Assembly (NCBI GenBank): GCA_035578175.1
Contig: JAQMRL010000004.1
Coordinates: 44,039,401-44,103,400 of the forward strand
Origin: Catonia carolina
Taxonomy: Eukaryota; Arthropoda; Insecta; Hemiptera; Achilidae
DNA: 64,000 nt
Reading direction: 5' to 3'
The notes under the pieces are model-generated. The model was not told where the DNA came from, did no database searches, and worked only from the letters and a program-made list of their open reading frames with translations. Positions 10,497-21,868 of the stretch are shown here, piece by piece (the first letter of the stretch is position 1; every line of letters begins with the position of its first letter). A program made the position numbers and the translations under genes.

Positions 10497-10712
10497 ATGG
10501 ATTCCGTATAGCCACGTAGTTTTTAATATATTTTTATTCACATGTTTAAATTTAATTTCGAATTTTGCGGTAATACAGGATGTAACATTTAATGACGATT
10601 GTTTTAGTTCCAGATTTCTTCATTATATAATATTACTCCTTAGTGTTATGTATTATAAAATTATGTAGTAATATAACTCTTAATGACAATACAAGCATAT
10701 TAAAACATTGGT

Positions 10713-11109
10713 ATGCCCAAAACGGGCAGGTGGAGTGTTATTTTAATTGCACTCTATCTGTTTGGTCCAGGGCTAAAAAAAATAGTTCTGTTTCTTATCA
10801 CATAGTCAGCCACTTATATGACTGAACTATTTAAGAACAGAAGAGGTAGAGGTGTAAAAGACACTAGTCAGAGTTATCTCCTCTGAGAGTAATGAATTTC
10901 ACTATGCAGCCAGACCCTGTGGTGAATGAAGTGAAGGTGTCATTTGCAGGGTGGAAAGTGAGTGCTTTTCGGAGGGCCTGGCATGCTGATAAGCATACTC
11001 TTTCAACTCAGTGAGGAAGGCAATGGTAAACCACCTTACACCTCGTTTTTACTTAGTAAAACCTCTAGAGGTTCAAACCAGCCTTTCGGCTGTTGACCTA
11101 AACAACAAC
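10713..11109 (+). mobile_element. Family B retroposon, copy 1, with perfect 11-bp target duplication
   Basis: Family B is a ~395-bp repeat. It runs from TGCCCATAACAGACAGGTGG (consensus by eye) to a tail CTGATGACCTAAACAACAAC, with a GAACAGAAGAGGTAGAGG block and a conserved GGTTCAAACCAGCC near the tail. This copy is flanked by AAAACATTGGT at 10702-10712 and 11110-11120. The duplication and the AAC-type tail indicate LINE-mediated retroposition. No coding potential seen. Seven other copies or pieces lie in the window. Confidence 0.8.
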
Positions 11110-11120
11110 AAAACATTGGT

Positions 11121-11857
11121 GGTTGTAATAAAAAATCTGTAAGTTGTTCATTTATCTAAAAAAAAAAAAATAGTATTTCTTTTACTAGTAAAAACATTTG
11201 ACAAAATTAATTTTAAAATGCAGATTGAAAATTTTCTCATTTTTAATGGGTATCCCAATAATGTTTTAAAGAAGGGTTACTTTTTAAAAAACAGTAGCTA
11301 TTCACGAGAGAAAGTTCAACTTAAAAATAAAATCAAATTGGAAGATTTCCCTTCATAAAATATCTATATTTCTCCGTTAAAAGGTGTATTCCATCATGCG
11401 AGTTAAGTAAATGGGAAACTTCTACCAATTTGTAAAACGTAGTCTACGGGTTTCTAACAACAAAATCATGTTATCGGTGGTTTCTTAAGTAGTAGGTCGT
11501 TGATAGGTAAGTTGCTGCTCTTAAGTATGCACTTAGAAACAAGAAGTGAACTAAAACATCTTTCTAAAAGACTTTTCTCTCATAATTTTTGCTGAATAAA
11601 TCTCATTCTTCTTGTTTATTTACAACCTTGTCTCATCTAGATTACACCGAATATTAAAATAAATTTATTTATTTATGAAACGATACTTTATTACCATAAA
11701 GAAAGTAAACATAATTATTAATTTTAATATAAAAATAAATGAAAATATAATTATTATAAAATGAATTAAAACTAGCTGTTGCGACCGCACTACCCACGGA
11801 CTTATAGCTAACCTCAAAGGGATTGGTTAGAACATTGTAGTTAAATTTTAGAATTTT
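11121..11857. other. AT-rich stretch, nothing recognised
   Basis: No supported gene or repeat. Confidence 0.5.
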
Positions 11858-12055
11858 TTTTGTCATCAGTCTCTTGACTGGTTTGATGCAGTTCTATCTA
11901 GCGCGAGTGGTTTCATATCTACATCCCTGATAACACCCTACATATTTTGTTATTTGCTTTAAATATTCTAACCTTCACCTCACCCTACAATTCACTCTCT
12001 CAACATTACCCTCCATTATTGATAAACCAATACCTGGATGTCTTAAGATATGCCC
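11858..12055 (-). repeat. Decayed dispersed repeat, probably LINE-derived
   Basis: The phrase GTCATCAGTCTCTTGACTGG and the following CT-rich text resemble a repeat I know from several insect genomes that lies at LINE 3' regions. Recognition is from memory of the motif only. No ORF survives. Orientation is assumed. Confidence 0.35.
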
Positions 12056-12070
12056 CACAAACCTATCGCA

Positions 12071-12101
12071 TATTTATTATATATATATATATATATATAT
12101 C
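12071..12101. repeat. (TA)n microsatellite
   Basis: About 14 TA units. Confidence 0.9.
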
Positions 12102-12166
12102 CCAATAATAAAGTTAATCGTCGAAAAATAACCTATCTATCATAAAATGTAATAAAAAGAATGCTT

Positions 12167-12336
12167 GGCCGCCTGCCCAGCGTAGTGGTTAGAGCTCTAG
12201 CCTACTAAAATAAGGTCCCAGGGGTTCGATTACTGGCTAGTCTTGAAATTATTATGTGTCAAAACCAATTGTTTCATATCCCAAAGTAGTCACTAATAAT
12301 CACGATGTTAATGCGACTAAAAACAAACTAAAAAAA
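12167..12336 (+). mobile_element. tRNA-derived SINE, type 1 (copy c)
   Basis: Starts GGCCGCCTGCCCAGCGTAGT (A box inside), with B box GGTTCGATTACTGG near 12220. The body ends CACTAATAATCACGATGTTAATGCGACTAA and an A-rich tail. A decayed family A copy begins directly after the tail. Confidence 0.85.
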
Positions 12337-12337
12337 T

Positions 12338-13080
12338 TTAGTGTGCAACATTCACAAGACTTTTTAATGTCTATTGAATAACGAAATATATAACCTATGT
12401 TAAATCATTACTAAACAATGTCAAACGAAACACGTAACCTAATTTCAATCATAAGTGAAAGACGGTAATTGAAAATCAACCTGTGTAGACCTTCAAAACT
12501 AAGCTCCGTAGAAAAAATGCTTGAAATAATAGTTGTAGTTTTTCCAATTTTCTATAAGTTTAATTATATAAATTTTTGTCGTAAAATACATACTAAGGCC
12601 GCAGTCTCTAAAAATCCCAATTTTTTACAGATTTCGGTGAACAAAATACAGAAAACTACTAATTGACGCTAAACTAAGCGTTTTAGAAAAATATATTTGA
12701 AATTAAAGAGTTTTTTTATTTTTAACAAATTTTATAATATAACTTACACGCTTTTACTCTAAAACGCATATTAAGGCCGCAGTCTTAAAAAAACTATTTT
12801 TTAACCACGAGAGCATAGCCCCAAGAATTTCACCAGACATGGGGCTTACCCTACCTTGCAGAGCATAAAAAAATGTACATAAAATAAAAATTAGAGGAAC
12901 CATTTTTGATAAAATTGCAAAACAATGAAAAATCGCACGAATAAATTACTTTCTCTGGTTGACTGATTTTGATAAAAATATTCGTGTCCTAGTGGTACCT
13001 AAATTAATTACATATTTTATCTTTGTACGATCTTGAAATATTTTATTCACACACACACACACGCGCGCGCACGAGCGTAA
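12338..13080 (-). mobile_element. Family A repeat, copy 3 (decayed, hairpin end lost)
   Basis: Minus orientation and strongly diverged. GTGAAAGACG, the two dyad blocks and TTGACTGATTTTGAT are recognisable in order. It stops in the CA/CG microsatellite at 13040-13078, so the hairpin and terminal repeat beyond it are missing. Confidence 0.75.
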
Positions 13081-13082
13081 AT

Positions 13083-13114
13083 AATTTGAAACTCCACCTG
13101 TCTGTTATGGGCAG
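13083..13114 (-). mobile_element. Family B fragment (head only)
   Basis: A 32-bp complement of the family B start (ACTCCACCTGTCTGTTATGG), joined to the truncated family A copy. Confidence 0.6.
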
Positions 13115-14172
13115 TTTGGAATTACGATAAAGGGTAGATTAAGAGCATTAATAACGAGAATGGGATAGTTCGTGGTTTAGAGTAAACTGAACTAAATCCT
13201 CGGAACATTTTTTTTAAATTAAAAAGTTTGCTGATAGAATATCAATAATCTTATTATTTATTTATTGATTCTTAACTAAAAGAAAATAAATACATAAAAA
13301 CGGATAATAAAAAGAATGATAAAGAAGTAAAAAACCTTCAGAATAAAGTTCTCGGATACATTTTAAATGTTAACCGAAACACTAAGTAAAATATCTACTC
13401 TTCAACAAACATCTGAAGACCGAAGAAACCAACAAACCTATTGTTTGTTTGAGTAAGCATTTGACGACATCAAGAAGGCAGAAACACAGACAAACAGTTT
13501 GATTAGAAGACAAAATAGAATAGAGAAGACGAAACAGGATCAAATACCATTAGGTAAGTTTCCTTCTTTGTTTAGCAAAGAGAGATAGTTGAGTAAAAGA
13601 CTAGAATAAGAAAAAGAGGTCAATGATGGTGGTTACTTTCAAGAAAGTCGATAACTTTCAGAAGCTCGTTGAACAGAACTTTGTTGAAGTATTAACAAAT
13701 AGTATGTTCTGTTGAAAGCAGAATGAAGCGTGCATTTAAAATCAGGATTACCATGTTGGTGGTAAGAGGGAAAAGGTCGAAGACACATAAAATCATCTTT
13801 AACATTTGTTTCAAACTTCAGTAACTAACTTTTCCGATATTTATACAATTAAAAACCGACAAAAAGTATTATAAACAGGTTTTAATTAGAAACTCCAAAT
13901 TGAATATTCCAAGCAATAATTTAAACCAGACTTTCCTAATTTGGTTTTTATAATTATTTTTAAAAAAATAAACTTATTTTTGTAAATAAATAGTTTAAAA
14001 AATAATCGTAATCTTAAAATAAACTATAAACAAATCTCTTGAATTAACAAATCGCAAGTTGAGGCCTCATTACCCTGAGTACCTCTCATTATATCAATTA
14101 TTATTCATATGCTAAAAGAGAAAATTACTATATACCAAGATATTTACATTTTACAGTATGGAATACTTTTCA
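13115..14172. other. AT-rich stretch, nothing recognised
   Basis: No ORF with protein-like composition. It could include the 3' UTR of the minus-strand LINE fragment that starts at 14173, but no A-tail was identified. Confidence 0.45.
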
Positions 14173-14668
14173 CTATAATTTTATGTATATTTGAACTCTT
14201 TCAGACAAGTCCAAAACATGGTAACGTTTCAGGCGCCTAACGTCTTCTGCATTGTTTAGAAGAGTTATGGCTAATTCGTATTCGTGACTTTCAAGTCTCG
14301 CCTGATATTTTCTATTAAAACGCCTGACCTCGTCCATTACATCAGGAAGGTTGCAATAATATCGTATTTCTGCATTCCTTGCAAACCATGGCGCCCTCGT
14401 TATAGTCCGAAGAACCTTATTCTGGAACCTTTGAATTACCTCTATGTTACTTCTGCTGGTAGTTCCCCAAAGTTGAACGCCGTACAACCAAACTGGTTTA
14501 AGTAACATTTTGTAAAGTAGCAACTTATTCTCAAGAGAGAGTGAAGAGTTCTCGCCAATCAGCCAGAACATCCTTTTGTATTTTAGATTTAATTCATTCC
14601 TCTTCATTCTCACATGGGTTTTCAAAGTTAACCACCTATCAAGATGAATACCCAGGTACTTCAAAGAT
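14173..14668 (-). pseudogene. Jockey-clade LINE ORF2, C-terminal fragment
   Basis: Open for 168 codons on the minus strand. It reads LKYLGIHLDRWLTLKTHV, then LLYKMLLKPVWLYGVQLWG, IEVIQRFQNKVLRTITRAPW and finally DVRRLKRYHVLDL. This is the thumb/connection and C-terminal region of a Jockey reverse transcriptase. It is clearly related to, but diverged from, the large element at 36516. The catalytic core and endonuclease are absent. It is 5'-truncated at about 14668, where a SINE piece begins. Confidence 0.9.
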
Positions 14669-14906
14669 TTGTGGTTCAAATACTAATAAACGTTTTACAC
14701 GGATTTGAATACTAGAAAGGAGTTATCGGTGCTTGGATGGTTAGGTTTCAATTAACTATACTCTTCAAGAATGGTCGCCCTGAGTCTGTACAAGACTATA
14801 CCTCATTTACACTTCCTACACATCATCCTCATCTCATCAAGTAAGGGGGTTGCTTATTGTTCTCATATTGAACAGATTGCTATGTACACACATTACGGAT
14901 TAAAAA
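14669..14906 (+). mobile_element. tRNA-derived SINE, type 3 (copy b, head truncated)
   Basis: Matches the SINE at 2617 from the B box (GGTTCAAATAC) onward, including GTCTGTACAAGACTATACCT and the ending TACACACATTACGGATTAAA. The A-box part is missing at the junction with the Jockey fragment. Confidence 0.8.
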
Positions 14907-15191
14907 TGTTTTTTATTTTCTTCAGTAGACTATTATTAATGAAATAAAATATGCACCTAAAAATAAACGATTCCCATCACAATAACGAACCTTCAAAACA
15001 AACTGAACTTCGCAACACTGCTGCCAAGATAGTAGTCCCATCAAAGCTTTAATTCAAATATTTAGTTATTTACTTTATATTATCTAGTTGTGGAGGAAAT
15101 TTTGTAATGTGCTCATGCGTCAGTGTTACCACTTAAGAGATTTTTCTTTGCGTTCAATTTCCCTGTTAGTGAATGAAAGCATTTTAAAATA

Positions 15192-15800
15192 TACCGGATG
15201 GCCAATATGACGGTTTCCCCAAAAGATAGGACATTTCATTTTGATAAGTTGGTAACAGTGTAACGTTGGCAGCATCACGTACAACATTTTATTAGTTGTC
15301 TGTAACAGTGGCTAGAGTGAGGTACGTCTCCGTATAGTAACGTACTATTATTTCCTTCATCTGGCAACAAGATGGCGCCCCAGCACATTGTGGCATCGAA
15401 GTTTGCGAGTTTTTTAATTCCAAAGTTGATGAATGGATTGGTAGTCGGGTACAATCGAGTTAACGCCATGTGATTTTTCACAGTGGATTTTTCACATTGT
15501 AAAGGAACTTGTGTATTCTTCCAAGCCACAAAACCTGAACGAACTAAAAGTTCAATTGAAATTGCATTTGACTATGTAAATGACGATAAAATGTTACTGT
15601 TGAAAATTTGTGAATCAGTTTTAAGTCGTTGTATAAAGTGTGTAGAGAATCATGGTGGACATTTTGAACACCTGCTATAACATTTTCAAGGTAATCAAAT
15701 TATGTACAGTTCATAATATAATTCGTTTTTTTTTTTGTCTATAGGTTTCTTATTCCGATTTCCGTAAATATTGGGGAACCGACACATGGGTCACTCGGTA
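15192..15800 (+). mobile_element. Second mariner-like element, 609 bp, deleted
   Basis: Inverted ends of ~32 bp: TACCGGATGGCCAATATGAC on the left, and on the right (complemented) TACCGAGTGACCCATGTGTC. TA flanks both ends (15190-15191, 15801-15802). Inside, frame-shifted pieces read WQQDGAPAHCGIEVCEFFNS, an LTPCDFF-like third-Asp block, and a C-terminus ending ENHGGHFEHLL with a stop near 15678. The order of motifs is that of an IS630/mariner transposase. The N-terminal half is gone and several frames are broken. Confidence 0.8.
15345..15680 (+). pseudogene. Transposase remnant of the second mariner element
   Basis: Retains the second-Asp box (QQDGAPAH) near 15367, a partly deleted third-Asp region near 15465, and ~60 codons of C-terminal sequence to 15680. 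At least two frame changes separate these parts. The domestic part 15483-15680 is open only because it is short. Confidence 0.75.
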
Positions 15801-15903
15801 TATCATTATTGGAATAGAAAAAAATAATGACTTTTCAAAAAACACATAGAAAATGGAAATCAAATTTATTAATTAATTCTTATTTTATTATATAATTATT
15901 ACT

Positions 15904-16292
15904 TGCCCATAACAAACAGGTGGAGTGTCAAATTATTTACACTTGATCTGTTCGTTGCAGGACTAAAATAAATAGTTTTGTTTCTAATCACATGATCAGC
16001 CAATTAAATGACTAAATCATTTAAGAACAGAAGAGGTAGAGGTGTAAAAGACACTAATAAGAGTATCTCTTCTGAAAGTAATGAATTTCATTATACAGCC
16101 AGACCCTGTGGTGAATGAAATGAAGGTGTCATTTGCAGAGTGGAAAATATGTGCTTTTCAGAGGGCCTGGCATGCTGATAAGCATACTTTTCCACTCAGT
16201 GAGGAAGGCAATAGTAAGCCATCTCACTCCTCGTTTTACTTAGTGAAACCTCTACAGGTTCAAACCAGCCTTTTGACTGATGACCAAACAAC
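15904..16292 (+). mobile_element. Family B retroposon, copy 2
   Basis: Nearly full-length, from TGCCCATAACAAACAGGTGG to GATGACCAAACAAC. No convincing target duplication. Confidence 0.8.
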
Positions 16293-17209
16293 ATATAGAT
16301 GAAAAGGTAAATTTACTACCCTACAGGGAATTTTAATCAATAATCTATTTCAACTTTTTAAATTTGAAGACTGAAACGACTCTGGAGTAGAGATATCATG
16401 AGACGTCAAAATTAAAATAAAACAAAATAAAATTAAGTAAATAATGAACTAATTTAATGATTACGGTTGGAGTACTGTCAATGGGCAGCGATCTCCTCAA
16501 TGTCTTAAAATTTGTCAATATTTGTATCTTTTTTTTCAAATTTGCTTGTTGTTAATTTTATACAGTTGCAAATAAAAATATCTTGTATAGTCAAAAAAAA
16601 ACTTTTTAAATGTCAAACTATCTGAACGCTACTATACTACGTTATATATTCGTCACTCACAAACTGACTAATCGACACATGAAATAGAATTCGGTAAACA
16701 AATTTCGCCTAAAGTATTGTTTAATTATTTTTCAGCTTAAATTTATCATCGTTACTTATTTATATTGGAAAAATATCAAAAGTTTGTTCGTTTACTTGGA
16801 ATATTTATGAATATCGGAAGATATTATCATAAATTGAAACTGAGAAAAATAACAATTTTTAGGTATGGTTTAAAAAAGTAATAAATTTTACTTTACAAAT
16901 TCTATTTTTACTTGAGTGTAGAATGTAAGGTTTCTTATTGCGGTATTTTCTATAAACCTTAACATTTGGTTACTTGTTTCTTTTTTATTACTTACATTCG
17001 TTTGTACTTTATATTTGTATCAAAGTTTTAATTTATTTTATAAACTTTTTATCAGTGTTACAAGAAAATATGTAGCAGTACACGTTCGTTATTGGTTTCA
17101 TTTTTTGTATTTTTATATTACAGAAACACCCATTTATAAAACCAATTTGTTGTTTTGATCATCAGCTAAAAAGGTTGATTTTAACCACTAGAAGTTTTAC
17201 TTAGTAAAA
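16293..17209. other. AT-rich stretch, nothing recognised
   Basis: No gene or shared repeat seen. Confidence 0.5.
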
Positions 17210-17211
17210 TA

Positions 17212-18222
17212 CAGGGTGATTCATGAAGTTCTCCCCCCACTTCTACAGCACATTGTACTAGTAAAAATAATGAAAAAATGCTATATAAACATAGGTCCGA
17301 AAACGCTTCGTTAGCGAGTTACAGCTAGCGAAAGTTTCGCCTGGATTTCAGTTCACCAGGTGAAATGAGGTCTTCCTGGAATTGTGGTAAGGTAGATTAA
17401 GGGGCGAATTCAATCATTTCTTATGGTTTTTGATCTGATAAATTGAATAAAACAGGTCCCAGAACTGTAAGTTAAATAGTTTTTGAGAAAACCAGTGTCA
17501 AATGCAAAAAATGGAGTGAAAATCACATTTTTTCATCTTTGGGCAAGAATAACTTTGTTATTTCACCAAGAAACAGTTAAAAATTTTCAATAAAAAATGT
17601 AGAAAATTTTATTCTGAACAAACCGGTGTAAATAAAGTACACAGAAAGCGAATAGTTTTTGAGAAAACCCGTGTCAAATGCAAAAAAATGGAGTGAAAAA
17701 AACACATTTTTTCATTTTAGTTTTTCCGGTTAATTTTACTTTGTACTCTTATGAATAAAAACTCATTTAATCAAACATCTATTCGCTTTCTGTGTACTTA
17801 ATTTACACCGGTTTGTTCAGAATAAAATTTTCTACATGTTTTATTGAAAAATTTTAACTGTTTCTTGGTGAAATAACACAGTTATCCTTGCCCAAAGATG
17901 AAAAAATAAGTTTTTCACTCCATTTTTTGCATTTGACACTGGTTTTCTTAAAAACTATTTAACTTACAGATCTGGGACCTGTTTTATTCAATTTATCAGA
18001 TCAAAAACCATAAGAAATGATTGAATTCGCCCCTTAATCTACCTTACCACAATTCCAGGAAGACCTCATTTCACCTGGTGAACTGAAATCCAGGCGAAAC
18101 TTTCGCTAGCTGTAACTCGCTAACGAAGCGTTTTCGGACCTATGTTTATATAACATTTTTTCATTATTTTTACTAGTACAATGTGCTGTAGAAGTGGGGG
18201 GAGAACTTCATGAATCACCCTG
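17212..18222. mobile_element. Foldback element, 1011 bp, 444-bp arms
   Basis: The outer ends CAGGGTGATTCATGAAGTTC and their complement are flanked by TA on both sides (17210-17211, 18223-18224). The left arm (17212-17655) and right arm (17779-18222) are both 444 bp and nearly perfect reverse complements by eye. They surround a 123-bp loop. The loop starts by repeating a ~40-bp piece of the arm (GAGAAAACCCGTGTCAAATG; compare 17490). TA target and CAGGG ends suggest mobilisation by a Tc1/mariner-type transposase. There is no ORF. A transcript would form a 444-bp duplex. Confidence 0.92.
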
Positions 18223-18334
18223 TATATTGGAAATAGTTTATCATAGCATTATTAATATTACTTATCAGTAAATCCAGTCCATTCAAACAGCATCTACTTT
18301 AATTAAAACCAATCTGAATTTTTAAAAAATTCCT

Positions 18335-19030
18335 TTCATGAGACGACGTGTCTCATGGCTGGTGGCAATTTTTAAAAAGGTAAGCCTTTGATATATAGAA
18401 AAAATCATTAGTGATTTCTGTATCTACTGTTTAATAGGAATCGAATGACATTACTTTTGCTTCCAAATTTGACTGTGATTTCTTGATTTTCGGTTTTGGG
18501 CCACTTTCGGTCGAAGCCGGAACTTCACACACATGATTCTGCATCTACTCTTTAAAAGGAATCGAATGGCACTATTCTTGTTTCCAAATTCGACTTTGAT
18601 TTCTTGATTTTCGGTTTTGGGCAACTTTCGGTCAAAGCCGGAACTTCACACTCAATGATTCTATATCTACTCTTTAAGAGGAATCAAATGACACTATTTT
18701 TGCTTACAAATTCGACTTTGATTTCTTGAATTTCGGTTTTGGGTAACTTTCGGTCGATATCGAAACTTTACAGTCAATGATTTCTGTATCTACTCGTTAC
18801 GCAGAATCGAATGACATTATTTTTCCATTCCGACTATGGTTTCTTGACTTCTGGTGGGCCACTTCCAGTCCAAACCGTAACTTCAAAGCCAATTTAGGGC
18901 CACCAACATTTTGTGTAGAATACGAATCCGAAAACCGTTTTTTGCTATCTCCTGTAGTTTCTGAAATCTGGCTGCGAAGGACGGACGGACAAAGGAAAAA
19001 ATAAATGACAATTTTAAAAATTTCCACCAT
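18335..19030 (+). repeat. Family C: hairpin plus ~120-bp minisatellite array (array 1)
   Basis: Begins at a 7-bp-stem hairpin (ATGAGACGACGTGTCTCAT). Four diverged direct units of ~120 bp follow from 18414, each with TCTACTCTTTAA..GGAATC..ATG, ATTTCTTGA.TTTCGG and CACTTTCGGTC. It closes with a GGACGGACGGAC-type end near 18980. The 75-codon open frame at 18777 is an accident of the last unit. The inverted counterpart lies at 29283-30305. Confidence 0.85.
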
Positions 19031-19214
19031 AAATCATTTTATTAACACTTCGCGGACTATTGACGGATAAATCTGCCAAAAATCTTACCTACTAGTCGTA
19101 TTGTAGATACACTTGCATACGATTTGGAATAGTTATGGTCATTAAGCAGATATATACGCATATTTACAAATAATAAAACAATTTTAACTAAATTTTGCCA
19201 ATAGTCATAAAAAA

Positions 19215-20032
19215 ATCTGTTGTGAAACACTCACACAACTTTCTCTTGCCAATGCAAAAAATGAACAATATAACCTAACATTGAAAATAAAACAGAAATA
19301 AACAAAAAATAACCTCAAAATCATAACCTTATTTTAATAATGAGATAAAAGTTGAACATCTTTTAATTTCCTAAAATTGTATTATACACACTTTTGTCGT
19401 AAAATGCTTATTAAGGCTGAAATGTTAAAAAATCGATTTTTTTACAGGTCTTCATGAGAAAAAACAAAAAATCGCTAATTACCGCTAACCTAAGCATTAT
19501 ACAAAAAAATGTTTGATTAAAAGTTGTAGGATTTAAAATTCTCTACAATTTTTATTGTATAAATATTTGCGCTAAAATGCATATTAAAGCCGCAATCTTA
19601 AAAAAAAATTTACGTGAAAACAGCCTCACCAAGAATTTCAGCAAACATGGCGCCTACCCTACCTTGTAGAGCATAAAAAATTTAGTAAATTAGGCGATTT
19701 TTAAAAAAATCGTAGGAGCTGTTTTTGAGAAAATTTCAAAAAGTGAAAAATGACACGAATGTACTACTTTTTCCAGTTGACCGATTTTGATGAAAATGTT
19801 CGTGTCGGATCTTCTAGTGGTACCTAACTTAAGTTTCAAGTTTCAAATTCGTACGATTTTCCGTTCTTGAGATATTTTGTTCATACACACACATACCAAT
19901 CGCTAAAAACATGTTTTTTGGGTTCAGAGGATCTGAAAACGTGTAGATCCGGTGAAAACTCGATTACGAAAAATCGACATGAAAAAAATACTTTCCTTCC
20001 TATATATTCATTTAGGCAAAAGAAAGTAAAAA
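19215..20032 (-). mobile_element. Family A repeat, copy 4
   Basis: Complete ends: TCTGTTGTGAAACACTCACA on the left, and hairpin CCTATATATTCATTTAGG plus CAAAAGAAAGTAAAA on the right. The microsatellite slot is nearly empty (ACACACACA only). It is a useful comparison for copies with long repeats. Confidence 0.9.
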
Positions 20033-20051
20033 TTATACCAAAATAAATCAT

Positions 20052-20432
20052 TGCATATAACAGGCACGTGGAGTGTTTACACACAAACTTCTAGTTCCAG
20101 GGCTACAAAAATACAGTTCTATTTCTAATAACATGTTCAGCCAATTATATGACTGAAGCATTTAAGAACTAAAGATTTAAAAGTGTAAAAGACACTAATC
20201 AAAGTTGTTCTCTTTTTTGAGAGTAATGCATTTCATTATACAGCGGGAGACTGTAGTGAAAGAAGTGAACGTGTCATTTTTGGAGGTTGGATCCTTCTCA
20301 GAGGGCCTACCATGCTGTTAGCATACCTTTCCACTCAGTGAGTAAGGCATGGTAAAACACTACACTCGTCGTTTTACTTAATAAAGTTTCTAGTGGTTCA
20401 AACTAGCCTTTTGGCTGATGAACTAAACAACA
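20052..20432 (+). mobile_element. Family B retroposon, copy 3
   Basis: Diverged full-length copy beginning ACAGGCACGTGGAGTG and ending GATGAACTAAACAACATC. Confidence 0.75.
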
Positions 20433-20762
20433 TCTAAATATTCCAGGAAATTTGTACCTGCATAACCTGGGTAGATAGCACTGCCCGAAAGTGTTTCCTG
20501 GCTGCCAAGAGGTCGGTATCCATATCAGTCGTGCATCCTTTTTTGTTTAATACTTACAGTTCAGCCGTTCTTAGTTTGCTCCTACTGTCAACAAACAGAA
20601 GCCACCTACTACAGGACGCACGGTAGAGTCTGCGACTTTACGGATATCGTATTCCTATTAAGTTAACTATGTTTTAAATTATAACTACTTAAAACATCAT
20701 TCACGATATGAAGTAGGTCTAACAATTTCATTTAAAAAAATGCTTTTAAAAGTATTTTGTAT

Positions 20763-21457
20763 TTAAGTTAGATACTATTAAAGCACCCGACACGAACATT
20801 TTCATCAAAATCGGTCAACCGAAAGTAGTAGTTTACTCGTATCATTTTTCACTTTTTTGCGATTTTCTCAAAAATGGCTCCTACGATTTTTTTAAAATTG
20901 CCTCATTTACACAATTTGCTCTACAAGATACGGTAGGCGCCACGGCTGCTGAAATTCTTGGAGAGGTTGTTTTCTCGTAAAAAAATTGTTTAAGATAGCG
21001 ACTTTAATATGCATTTTAGCGCAAAAATGAATATAATAAAAATTGTAGACAATTTAAAATCCTACATTTTTTTTAAACATTTCTTTAACGCTTAGTTTTG
21101 CGGTAATTTGTGATTTTCTGTTTTTTCATGATGTAAATAAACTGATTTGTTTTAGATTTCAGCCTTAGTATGCAATTTACGACAAAAGTGTATAAATCAA
21201 ATTTATAGAAAATTAACAGATCTACAACTTTTATTTAGCGCATTTTACTCTACAGAGCCTAGTTTAACGTGAAAGAGTGATTTTTCGCATTATTAAGCCA
21301 AACTAAGGTTGAATTAATTTTACATCATTCACTCATGATTAAAATTAGGTTATGTTTTTTGTTTATTTCTAATGTTTTATAACTAATGTTAGGTTATATT
21401 GTTCATTATTTGCATTGGCAATAGAAAGTCGTGTGAGTGTTTCACACCCGATTTTTT
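20763..21457 (+). mobile_element. Family A repeat, copy 5 (hairpin/microsatellite end missing)
   Basis: Begins inside the family at TTAAGTTAGATACTATT and runs to GTGTTTCACACCCGATTTTT. Both dyad blocks are present; the ACTTTCTCTTGCC end is absent. Confidence 0.85.
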
Positions 21458-21828
21458 AGTCAGTTTTACTTACTGATATATTCGCATACGTCACGTCACT
21501 CACGATAAATACGAATGTATCCGCATCCATTATTACTGATTATAAAAATGAGTCGAAAAGTATTGTAAAAGGATGGAAAAATATGTGATAAAATTTGCGA
21601 GGGTTCTACGCCTTTAAAAACTGTTTTCTATCCAGAAAACACATTTTCCAAAAACCTTTTTATCCCAACCTAGAACTAAATGCGTCTGTGACATAAAACT
21701 AATTCCGTCCATGAAAGGTTAAATTTATTTTGGGTAAAGTAGATTAACCAAATATTTCCATTGTTTAAGAAGTTTGGAATCCTGTCATTAAGATGTTTTT
21801 AACTAAGAATCTTTATTCAGAAAATGCA

Positions 21829-21868
21829 CGGTTACTATACCAGACGGTTCTAATGTAGTAACCGTGAG
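21829..21868. repeat. 40-bp hairpin with 11-bp perfect arms
   Basis: CACGGTTACTA faces TAGTAACCGTG across an 18-bp loop. The 15-mer GCACGGTTACTATAC around the left arm also forms the terminus of the P-like element at 58278. Confidence 0.8.

Larger units (their letters stand above)
19046..21718. mobile_element. Probable piggyBac-like shell containing later insertions
   Basis: TTAA stands at both ends (19042-19045, 21719-21722). The inverted ends are imperfect: CACTTCGCGGACTATTGACG on the left, and on the right (complemented) CCTTTCATGGACGGAATTAG. TTAA targets and (C)CTTTG/C.GGAC ends are features of the piggyBac superfamily. Two family A copies and one family B copy account for most of the 2.67 kb; about 0.8 kb would be original. 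No transposase motifs were found. Moderate support. Confidence 0.45.

Noticed and set aside
10713..11109. Family B as a solo LTR (TG... start)
   Set aside because: Target duplications are 11 bp, not the 4-6 bp of LTR elements; there is no CA end, and the tail is AAC-rich.
18414..18960. CRISPR-like repeated units
   Set aside because: Long (~120 bp) diverged direct repeats without unique spacers in a eukaryotic setting; a minisatellite.
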